From positions 1 through 13,006 of the forward strand of contig CALJQI010000059.1 in the NCBI GenBank assembly GCA_937980285.1: a stretch of DNA of 13,006 nucleotides. Reading direction: 5' to 3'. This document shows positions 7,005-12,056 of this stretch, piece after piece. The stretch comes from an uncultured Gammaproteobacteria bacterium. GTDB taxonomy: Bacteria; Pseudomonadota; Gammaproteobacteria; GCA-001735895. Under the pieces are notes generated by a model. That model saw nothing but the letters and a program-made list of their open reading frames with translations. It was not told where the DNA came from and did no database searches. The translations under genes and the position numbers were made by a program. Position 1 is the stretch's first letter; each line of letters begins with the position of its first letter.

Positions 7005-7862
7005 ATGATTCTGAATGACGGGCAAAAAGCCTTTTTCGATCAACAGGGTTACCTGTTCGTAGAGAACGCGGTAAGCGCCGAACAGCTTGAAGAGTTGCGC
7101 CGGCAGTTTGCCGACTGGGTTGAGGAAAGCAGGGCTCACGATGAGGCCTACGGCGAAACAGTCGACGGGCGCGCGCGCTTCGATCTGGAGCCCGGCCACA
7201 GCGCCGATAAGCCGGCGTTACGCCGCATCAATGCGCCGACCGACGTGTCCGAGAGTTACTACCAGGTCATGCGCGACAGCAAGATGACCGATTGCGTGGC
7301 CGAATTGATCGGGCCCAATATCAAGTACCACCACAGCAAGGTCAATTCGAAGCTGCCGGGCGCCGCCACCGTGGTCAAATGGCACCAGGATTTTCCGTTC
7401 ACCCCGCACAGTAACGACGACCTGATTACAGCGTTGTTGATGGTCGACGAAGTCACCGAGGAAAACGGTCCGCTGCAGGTGGTGCCGGGATCGCACAAGG
7501 GCCAGATTTACGACCTTTGGCACGATGGCGTGTTCACCGGCGCGGTAGACGACGCGGTTACCGCCTGGTGTCTGGAAAACGCGGTCACCTGCACCGGCAA
7601 GGCGGGATCGCTGTGCCTGATGCATACGCGCCTGCTGCACGGTTCGGCCCCCAACCTGTCATCGCTGCCGCGCACGCTGTTCATCACCGTGTACTCGGCC
7701 GAGGACGCGGTGCCCTGTTCGCCCAATCCGGTGCCGAACCGTCACCAGGGCGAAGTGGTGCGCGGCCAGGCCAGCGGGCATATCCGCAGCACCGCGTTCG
7801 ACATCCCGATGCCGCAAATGCCGAAGGCCGCCTCGTTCTTCGACCAGCAGGCGCAGGCCTGA
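7005..7862 (+). CDS. Phytanoyl-CoA dioxygenase (PhyH) family Fe(II)/2-oxoglutarate oxygenase
   Basis: A 285-residue cytosolic oxygenase with a double-stranded beta-helix fold. The facial triad is visible: HxD in KWHQDFPF (His127, Asp129) and the distal histidine in LLHGSAPN (His212); Arg223 in RTLFITVYS is placed to bind 2-oxoglutarate. The start is typical for the family (FFDQQGYLFVENAVS). PhyH enzymes hydroxylate acyl-CoAs, ectoine, and many secondary metabolites, coupled to decarboxylation of 2-oxoglutarate; the substrate here is not recognisable. It stands alone on its strand, sharing a regulatory region with the divergent trans-sulfuration gene, and is followed by a convergent cyclase gene. 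Confidence 0.88.
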   Translation: MILNDGQKAFFDQQGYLFVENAVSAEQLEELRRQFADWVEESRAHDEAYGETVDGRARFDLEPGHSADKPALRRINAPTDVSESYYQVMRDSKMTDCVAELIGPNIKYHHSKVNSKLPGAATVVKWHQDFPFTPHSNDDLITALLMVDEVTEENGPLQVVPGSHKGQIYDLWHDGVFTGAVDDAVTAWCLENAVTCTGKAGSLCLMHTRLLHGSAPNLSSLPRTLFITVYSAEDAVPCSPNPVPNRHQGEVVRGQASGHIRSTAFDIPMPQMPKAASFFDQQAQA

Positions 7863-7956
7863 CCGGCTGCAACCGCTCTGGCACTGAAAAATACTGCCTG
7901 GGCGGTAACTACCGATCCAAAGCAATCCCAGGGATTATGAACGAGTGCTCAGGCTT
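7863..7956. other. Convergent intergenic spacer with nested inverted repeats
   Basis: Between the ends of the PhyH and cyclase genes lie CCTGGG (7897-7902) pairing with CCCAGG (7927-7932), enclosing a small hairpin CGGTA/TACCG (7903-7914). Just beyond, CTTTCAG (7954-7960) pairs with CTGAAAG (7969-7975) over the cyclase stop codon. None is followed by a T-run on either strand, so these are at best weak or factor-assisted terminators. No gene is seen. Confidence 0.35.
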
Positions 7957-9744
7957 TCAGTTAACAAGCTGAAAGAGTTCAACCATTTTTTGCTTGCCGC
8001 GAATAGTGACCTCGCCGATGGACTCTAGTTGGTATGAGTCTTTGAGTAATGAAACCGTGTTTCCAGAGACCAGAACCAGGGTCCCGTAATCCTTGTTGAG
8101 TTGCTCGAGACGAGCGGCCAGGTTCACTGCATCGCCATGCACTGTATAGTTGATTCGATCACCCGAGCCAACATTTCCGGCAATGACAGTTCCGGTATTA
8201 ATACCTATCCGGGTACGAAGGGGAATTCCGGCGAAGCTGCGGCCTGTTACTACATCCAGGATTTCCCGTGCTGCGGCTACGGCCTGGTCCGCGTGCGCTG
8301 GATCTTCTACAGGAACATTGAAAGTAACCAGCATGGCATCTCCCTGGAATTGATTGACCACTCCTCCGTGCCGTTTAATGGGTTCAATTACGGCCGGGAA
8401 ATACTCGTTAAGCATCTGAACCACTTTTTCGGGCGGCATATCCTCTACGATACTGGTAAAGGCCTCGAGATCAGTATACAAAACGGTGGCCGTCGTCTGG
8501 ATCGGTTCAAGGCTGCCCTTGCCCTCGACTATGGCTTCGGCGACGTCTTCCGGAACATACTTGCCAAAGACTTCACGGATAACGGCCAGTTGCTGGTTTA
8601 CCTTTCGAAACAGGCGCACGCCTTCGATGGCGATCAAGGCCTGGTCGGCGAAAGTCTTCAACAGTTCAATCTGCTTGTCAGGGAAGGGCTCCGCCAAAGA
8701 GCGCCACACACCGATACCTCCAACAGGTCTACCTTCGCGTAACATTGGTACCGCTACGACAGATCTCATGTTGCTAATGCGAGCGAGTAAGTGCAAACCA
8801 TACTCCCGATCCACCTGGACATCATGAATATGCACGATTTTGCATTCTAGAATAGCGCGGCCAATTGCCACTTCCCGGTCCGGAGATCTTGGAAATAGCT
8901 TTTTGTACTCGCCTATCCCCTCCGAATCCAGGCCATGATGACCGACCAGATGAATCAGTTCACCATCAAATTGAAACACGCCACTGAACTCTCCATCACA
9001 CAGGTCTTTGGCGCTGCGGGCGATCGTGTCGAAAACCGGTTGCAGGTCGGCAGGGGAGCGAGCAATCAGGCGCAAAACTCTACTCGTTGCCGTCTGGTAG
9101 GACAGCGCTTCACCGAGGTCGCGATTTCTTGCCTCGATCTCCAGGAACAAACGCGTATTCTCAATCGCTATACTGGCCTCGTCGGCGAAGGTTTTTAAGA
9201 GTTCAATTTGTTTGTCAGGGAAGGGCTCCGCTACCGAGCGCAGCACGGCGATCCCGCCAACCGGCTGATCATTGTGTAATATGGGTACGGCTACGACACT
9301 TCTGTAGTTGACGGTCTGCACGAGGATGCTTGCGTATTCACCGTCAGATTTCACATCGCTGATGTGTGCGACCTTGCCACTCAGGATTGCCCTGCCAACA
9401 GCCGTCTCCTGACCAGGTCTCCTTGGAAAATCCTGCTCATATGTTTTGAGCCCCGAAGTTGAAATACCACTGCTGGCAACCAGGTGTATAAGTTCGTCTT
9501 CCAATTTAAATACGGCGCAGAATCGGGCGTGGCACAGCTTTTTAGCACTGCGTGCTATCATATCGAACACCGCTTGAAGCTCGCCCGGGGACCTTGAAAT
9601 GATATCAAGAACTTCACTGGTCGCGGCTTGCTGCTCCAGTACCTCAACCATGTCTTTGTTATTCATTTCGCCTGCCTTCACGGCTTTATTTCCGTTCGAA
9701 CACACAGTCTGTGAGTTGAATGTTAGTACCGTTGTATCCTTCAT
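7957..9744 (-). CDS. Double-GAF class III adenylate/guanylate cyclase
   Basis: A 595-residue soluble sensor-cyclase with no membrane segment. Two GAF domains (about residues 55-197 and 235-377) are each introduced by a coiled segment of the pattern ATSxVLxxIxRSPxxLQxVFD and end in a nearly identical stretch (EPFPDKQIELLKTFAD at 173 and 352). A short linker with VFGKYVPEDVAEAIV leads to the class III catalytic domain (about 415-590). Metal-binding aspartates are Asp425 (YTDLEAFT) and Asp469 (GDAML); HGDAVNLAARLE (536-547) supplies Asp538 and the transition-state Asn541 and Arg545. The adenine-specifying lysine is Gln465 (NQFQGD), so cAMP versus cGMP is uncertain. The ATG at 9744 lacks a good ribosome site; ATG at 9666 (MNNKDMVEV), preceded by AGGCAGG, is a credible alternative and would drop 26 poorly conserved residues. 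The GAF ligand is unknown. Confidence 0.9.
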   Translation of the reverse strand: MKDTTVLTFNSQTVCSNGNKAVKAGEMNNKDMVEVLEQQAATSEVLDIISRSPGELQAVFDMIARSAKKLCHARFCAVFKLEDELIHLVASSGISTSGLKTYEQDFPRRPGQETAVGRAILSGKVAHISDVKSDGEYASILVQTVNYRSVVAVPILHNDQPVGGIAVLRSVAEPFPDKQIELLKTFADEASIAIENTRLFLEIEARNRDLGEALSYQTATSRVLRLIARSPADLQPVFDTIARSAKDLCDGEFSGVFQFDGELIHLVGHHGLDSEGIGEYKKLFPRSPDREVAIGRAILECKIVHIHDVQVDREYGLHLLARISNMRSVVAVPMLREGRPVGGIGVWRSLAEPFPDKQIELLKTFADQALIAIEGVRLFRKVNQQLAVIREVFGKYVPEDVAEAIVEGKGSLEPIQTTATVLYTDLEAFTSIVEDMPPEKVVQMLNEYFPAVIEPIKRHGGVVNQFQGDAMLVTFNVPVEDPAHADQAVAAAREILDVVTGRSFAGIPLRTRIGINTGTVIAGNVGSGDRINYTVHGDAVNLAARLEQLNKDYGTLVLVSGNTVSLLKDSYQLESIGEVTIRGKQKMVELFQLVN

Positions 9745-10022
9745 TGTCCATCGGGGGGCAAATCTTTTCCAGTCTACCCACCCTGCTATTCAAGCTGCGG
9801 TAGTTTTGACATGATTGAAGCAGTTCGATGCAGGCCCTCGAGTTATTGGACTACCGCTATCAGGTCTTGCCCCGGTTTATTAGGAGAAGACCACTGGTTG
9901 ACTCGAGAAACTTGGGGAGCGGATTACAGCGTCGGTTGTAGGAAGAATTTAACCCATATGGGCGATGTAACAGAAAACAACTCATGTTACGGTTTTGCCA
10001 TTATCTGATAGGAGGTTAGGTA
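9745..10022. other. Divergent intergenic region upstream of the cyclase and Sel1 genes
   Basis: No gene is supported here. Visible elements are a perfect 10-bp palindrome CCCATATGGG (9953-9962), 60 bp before the Sel1 start, and a GTAAC/GTTAC inverted repeat (9967-9990). TTGACA at 9806-9811 has no fitting -10. The base composition is richer in A+T than the left part of the window. It must hold the promoters of the divergent genes, but none can be fixed. Confidence 0.4.
10011..10015 (+). promoter_or_regulatory. Strong Shine-Dalgarno of the Sel1 gene
   Basis: GGAGG lies 7 nt before the ATG at 10023. It is among the best ribosome sites in the window and fixes that start. Confidence 0.7.
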
Positions 10023-10421
10023 ATGGTTCAATATGCCGAAGAACGAGGCTGTGCTACGCAATTTCAGCTGGGGGAATTGTTTCATAAAGGCGATCAAAAA
10101 TTTCGCGACTATAAAGAAGCCTTTAAGTGGTATCAAATGGCTGCGATAAATGGATCGCGCCAGGCGCAACATAGATTAGCTACGTTGTACGCTCAAGGAC
10201 AAGGTGTGCCCCAGAATCTTGTAAAGGCTTACGCTTGGTGCAAAATCGCTGCCTTCCAAAAATCAATCCGCGGAAAACGAAAACTAAAATGTATTGAATC
10301 GAAAATGGAGTTTAATCAGATTCGTGAAGGTAGGTGGTTGGCGCAAGAATATTACGATCGCTTGGTTACGCCTCGAAAACAAAAAGCTAGAAACATCACT
10401 TCGACGGCCCCTTGTCAGTAA
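10023..10421 (+). CDS. Small Sel1-like repeat protein
   Basis: A 132-residue protein with one clear Sel1-like repeat (SLR) near residues 58-93, pattern AQHRLATLYAQGQGVPQN then KAYAWCKIAA, and a more diverged one before it (about 15-45, FQLGELFHKG...YKEAFKWYQMAAINGS). SLRs are helical hairpins of the TPR class that hold protein partners. The C-terminal 40 residues are basic and resemble no domain I recognise. No signal peptide or membrane helix is seen. At two repeats it is short for the family. ATG 10023 is fixed by GGAGG 7 nt upstream. The HigA-like gene begins 13 bp after its stop, so the pair is probably one transcript. Composition is A+T-rich like the rest of this segment, suggesting acquisition. 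Confidence 0.78.
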   Translation: MVQYAEERGCATQFQLGELFHKGDQKFRDYKEAFKWYQMAAINGSRQAQHRLATLYAQGQGVPQNLVKAYAWCKIAAFQKSIRGKRKLKCIESKMEFNQIREGRWLAQEYYDRLVTPRKQKARNITSTAPCQ

Positions 10422-10434
10422 ACTAATCAAATCG

Positions 10435-10692
10435 ATGAAGACCATGATGATATATGACATGCCGAAACTCTCTTTCCACCCGGGATTATATCTTCAAGAG
10501 CTACTTGTTTGGCAAAACATCAGCCCCGATGAGTTTTCTGACATTACTGGAGTACCCAGGACTGAAATTACCGACTTAATAGCAAAACGGCGAGGAGTCG
10601 ATAAAACTATATCTGAGGTTTTAGCTGCTTACTTTGGCAATTCATCCCGCTTTTGGCTCGACCTTCAAAAGCGTTTTGACTGTCGAGATTGA
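10435..10692 (+). CDS. HigA-type antitoxin / XRE-family DNA-binding protein, without a visible toxin
   Basis: An 85-residue helix-turn-helix protein of the HigA (VapI-like) antitoxin family: HPGLYLQELL (15-24), an HTH around residues 28-53 (ISPDEFSDITGVPRTEITDLI then AKRRGVDKTIS) and the family-typical ending AAYFGNSSRFWLDLQKRFD (64-82). HigA proteins neutralise the RelE-like HigB mRNase and repress their own operon. No HigB-like gene lies on either side: upstream is the Sel1 gene, 13 bp away, and downstream the next genes are very small. It is therefore an orphan antitoxin or a stand-alone regulator. ATGs at 10435, 10444, 10447 and 10459 are all possible starts; none has a good Shine-Dalgarno, so translation may depend on the upstream gene. 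Confidence 0.8.
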   Translation: MKTMMIYDMPKLSFHPGLYLQELLVWQNISPDEFSDITGVPRTEITDLIAKRRGVDKTISEVLAAYFGNSSRFWLDLQKRFDCRD

Positions 10693-10715
10693 GGTAATTC
10701 AGCAAAACCTTAACC

Positions 10716-10720
10716 GGAGG
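10716..10720 (+). promoter_or_regulatory. Strong Shine-Dalgarno before a six-codon leader
   Basis: GGAGG stands 5 nt before an ATG at 10726. The near-perfect site and spacing argue that ribosomes start here even though the frame closes after six codons. Confidence 0.55.
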
Positions 10721-10725
10721 CAACC

Positions 10726-10746
10726 ATGTCGCTGTCTGAAGGATAA
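10726..10746 (+). CDS. Six-residue leader peptide MSLSEG
   Basis: ATG (10726) to TAA (10744-10746) encodes only MSLSEG. It has the strong GGAGG site, and its stop overlaps the next start as TAATG. It probably acts by delivering ribosomes to the 43-codon frame below, which has only AAGGA placed 2 nt from its own ATG. The peptide may have no function of its own. No family could be recognised at this size; the call rests on the ribosome site and overlap alone. Confidence 0.4.
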   Translation: MSLSEG

Positions 10747-10877
10747 TGGATACAATAAAGACCCGTAAACCACAACCAGACTCAGTATTGCCTGAAGGCC
10801 ATTTTGAGATGCGGATTTGCGAAGGTATATTAGTACTTTTTTTATTTGCCCTCTTAATTTTCATGCTATCTCTATAA
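10746..10877 (+). CDS. 43-residue single-helix membrane protein, leader-coupled
   Basis: The frame runs ATG 10746 to TAA 10875-10877. The first 27 residues are polar and proline- and charge-containing (MDTIKTRKPQPDSVLPEGHF, then EMRICEG), and the last 16 are a hydrophobic helix (ILVLFLFALLIFMLSL) ending directly at the stop, the layout of a tail-anchored inner-membrane miniprotein. It overlaps the leader stop by one base (TAATG). It lies 53 bp after the HigA-like gene on the same strand and could be the end of the Sel1-HigA transcript. I recognise no family. Small hydrophobic proteins next to antitoxin-like genes include type I-like toxins and membrane stress peptides, but nothing in the sequence decides. 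It could be a chance frame; ribosome site, overlap and the clean polar-then-hydrophobic layout speak against that. Confidence 0.5.
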   Translation: MDTIKTRKPQPDSVLPEGHFEMRICEGILVLFLFALLIFMLSL

Positions 10878-11034
10878 GCACTCTGGCACTAAGCACGGCA
10901 GGAGTTTAATTCGGACATTTTCGAAGATGCCCAGCCTGGGAAGGGTGATCACTTTTGGTCGGAAACTGCCTCCTGGCCTAACCAACTGAACGTCTCCCGG
11001 CGAAAAGGTCGCCATTCAAGCCAGATCAACCGGC

Positions 11035-11058
11035 AATAAAGGGTATCGTCCCCTTAAT
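11035..11058. repeat. Short hairpin next to the palindromic repeat
   Basis: AATAAAGGG (11035-11043) faces CCCTTAAT (11051-11058) around TATCGTC. The perfectly paired core is AAGGG/CCCTT. It sits two bases before the dispersed repeat and could belong to it, or be a separate REP-like element. There is no T-run, so it is not a clear terminator. Confidence 0.35.
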
Positions 11059-11060
11059 CT

Positions 11061-11196
11061 GTCATTGCGCTACCCGCGGGTCGTAAAGGAGCGAAGCGAC
11101 AAAGCAGTTTTTCAATGATTACGCGATGCTGGGAGATTGCTTCGCAGCAGCCAAGGCATTCGCTTCGCTCATTGGCTGGGCCCAGCTCGCAATAAC
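11061..11196. repeat. Imperfect palindromic dispersed repeat (GTCATTGCG type)
   Basis: The ends are inverted copies: GTCATTGCG (11061-11069) against CGCAATAAC (11188-11196), 8 of 9 matching. Inside, GAGCGAAGCGA (11089-11099) is repeated perfectly inverted as TCGCTTCGCTC (11160-11170), and GGGAGATTGCTTCGC (11131-11145) carries another word of the same element. Together these words are familiar from repeats scattered between genes of many proteobacteria, where transcripts fold into long hairpins. It contains no coding frame. The two arms have diverged, so this looks like an old copy. Mobility, if any, would need a transposase supplied elsewhere. Confidence 0.65.
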
Positions 11197-11360
11197 CCTA
11201 TGTAGCAGGAATTAGTCTCCTGGATAACCCTGGTCCAGCAATGACACTAATCAAAATAAGTAGATTCATATCGTGTAAAGTCGCTCAATACGTCTTAATC
11301 TGTGCGAGCCTGGTCTCGCTTTGAGATTTCTAATATTACTTTTAGCGGAATCGACTTATC

Positions 11361-11813
11361 ATGGCAGACAATGCTCCCCGGTCGGACACACCACAAAAGC
11401 CTTACCTGGTTTCCATCGGCAATTTCCTCGCCGTCGGTTACTGGATTATCGAGGCGTATTTCGATTCGATATTGATAGAAGATACGTCTTTCGCGATGCG
11501 TTTATTTCCTTCGGATCCAAATGAACTGTGGATGCGGAGCCTTGTTTCCCTGATGTTTGTCGGCTTTGGACTCTATGCGCATAGAGCTCACGTACGCATC
11601 AGGTCTATCGAGAAGCTTAATTTGGAAGCCGCGTCGCTTCTTAATAACGCGATCTCCAATACCATAAGAGGCGATTTTCCAATCTGCGTTCATTGTAAGA
11701 ACATATGCGATGAGCACGGCCAATGGGTTTCTCCCGACAGCTTCATTTCCGCCCAGACCGAAGCCAGATTTTCGCGCGTTTTATGCGACAAGTGTAAGGT
11801 CGAAAAACGATAA
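11361..11813 (+). CDS. Small membrane protein with histidine-kinase-type N-terminus and C-terminal CxxC...CxxC motif
   Basis: A 150-residue protein. Residues 15-39 and about 57-74 form two hydrophobic segments separated by FAMRLFPSDPNELWMR, a pattern I know from the two-helix membrane domain at the start of many bacterial sensor kinases. A basic, partly helical stretch follows (77-104). The C-terminus carries ICVHCKNICDEHGQW (108-122) and FSRVLCDKCKVEK (137-149), matching the CxxCKxIxDxxGxW...FSxxxCxxC motif found after kinase or PAS domains, probably a zinc-binding knuckle (Cys109, Cys112, Cys142, Cys145; Cys116 is extra). No PAS, dimerisation or ATPase domain lies between. It is thus either an internally deleted kinase or a stand-alone membrane-zinc protein. 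The ribosome site before ATG 11361 is weak. Family links are from memory of the motifs. Confidence 0.65.
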   Translation: MADNAPRSDTPQKPYLVSIGNFLAVGYWIIEAYFDSILIEDTSFAMRLFPSDPNELWMRSLVSLMFVGFGLYAHRAHVRIRSIEKLNLEAASLLNNAISNTIRGDFPICVHCKNICDEHGQWVSPDSFISAQTEARFSRVLCDKCKVEKR

Positions 11814-12056
11814 CGCGGTGGAAAATGGGCGGGAAACCCAATTTTAAGGCTCTAGCTGACAGCTTCTTTAGCTTTGTTCCCTTGAGACCGCGAGTCCTGT
11901 TCCTACAACCCGGCACCGATACGAAGTGGTGCGTGACTAGTACCGAGCCAACTCTGTTGCCAGAGTTCGCACAGAGCCGGCATCCATCACGAATCCGCGA
12001 GGCGGCGGCATATTTACCGCCGACAAGTGGATTGGCGTGGTTTATAGCGCGGAGTT
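11814..12056. other. Convergent intergenic region with two hairpins
   Basis: No gene is supported. AACTCTG (11950-11956) and CAGAGTT (11961-11967) form a perfect 7-bp stem; read on the minus strand its loop is GCAA, a GNRA tetraloop. CGGCGG (12003-12008) and CCGCCG (12017-12022) form a 6-bp GC stem downstream of the minus-strand aminotransferase gene. Neither has a T-run, so intrinsic termination is not evident, though structured 3' ends are plausible. Confidence 0.4.

Larger units (their letters stand above)
10878..11360. other. Long intergenic stretch with hairpins and a dispersed repeat
   Basis: No coding frame is supported over these 483 bp. Visible in order: a CCCAG-C-CTGGG palindrome (10930-10940), a GGG/CCC hairpin flanked by A/T (11035-11058), the palindromic repeat element annotated separately (11061-11196), and a GCGAG/CTCGC inverted repeat near 11304-11319. 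The last part (11220-11360) is A+T-rich and probably carries the promoter of the next gene, with TAATAT (11331-11336) as a possible -10 without a convincing -35. Confidence 0.45.

Noticed and set aside
7954..7975. CTTTCAG/CTGAAAG hairpin as a rho-independent terminator
   Set aside because: No T-run on either strand and it overlaps the cyclase coding end; kept only as part of the spacer description.
8101..8742. A 213-codon plus-strand frame inside the cyclase gene
   Set aside because: The minus strand encodes an unmistakable GAF-cyclase here; the plus frame has no recognisable motif.
9806..9834. Perfect TTGACA upstream of the Sel1 gene as a promoter
   Set aside because: No acceptable -10 at 15-19 nt and it lies over 200 bp from the gene.
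9797..9857. Inverted repeat GCGGTAGT/ACTACCGC
   Set aside because: Arms of 8 bp with a 45-nt loop are expected by chance at this scale and flank nothing recognisable.
9811..10008. A 65-codon plus-strand frame upstream of the Sel1 gene
   Set aside because: No Shine-Dalgarno, no recognisable domain, and it fills what must be the promoter region.
10607..10864. An 85-codon minus-strand frame opposite the HigA-like gene end and the small membrane protein
   Set aside because: Opposite a recognised HTH protein, no clear ribosome site or domain; treated as a shadow.
11061..11196. Palindromic region as a CRISPR array or insertion sequence
   Set aside because: There are no regularly spaced direct repeats and no transposase frame; it fits a noncoding dispersed palindromic repeat.
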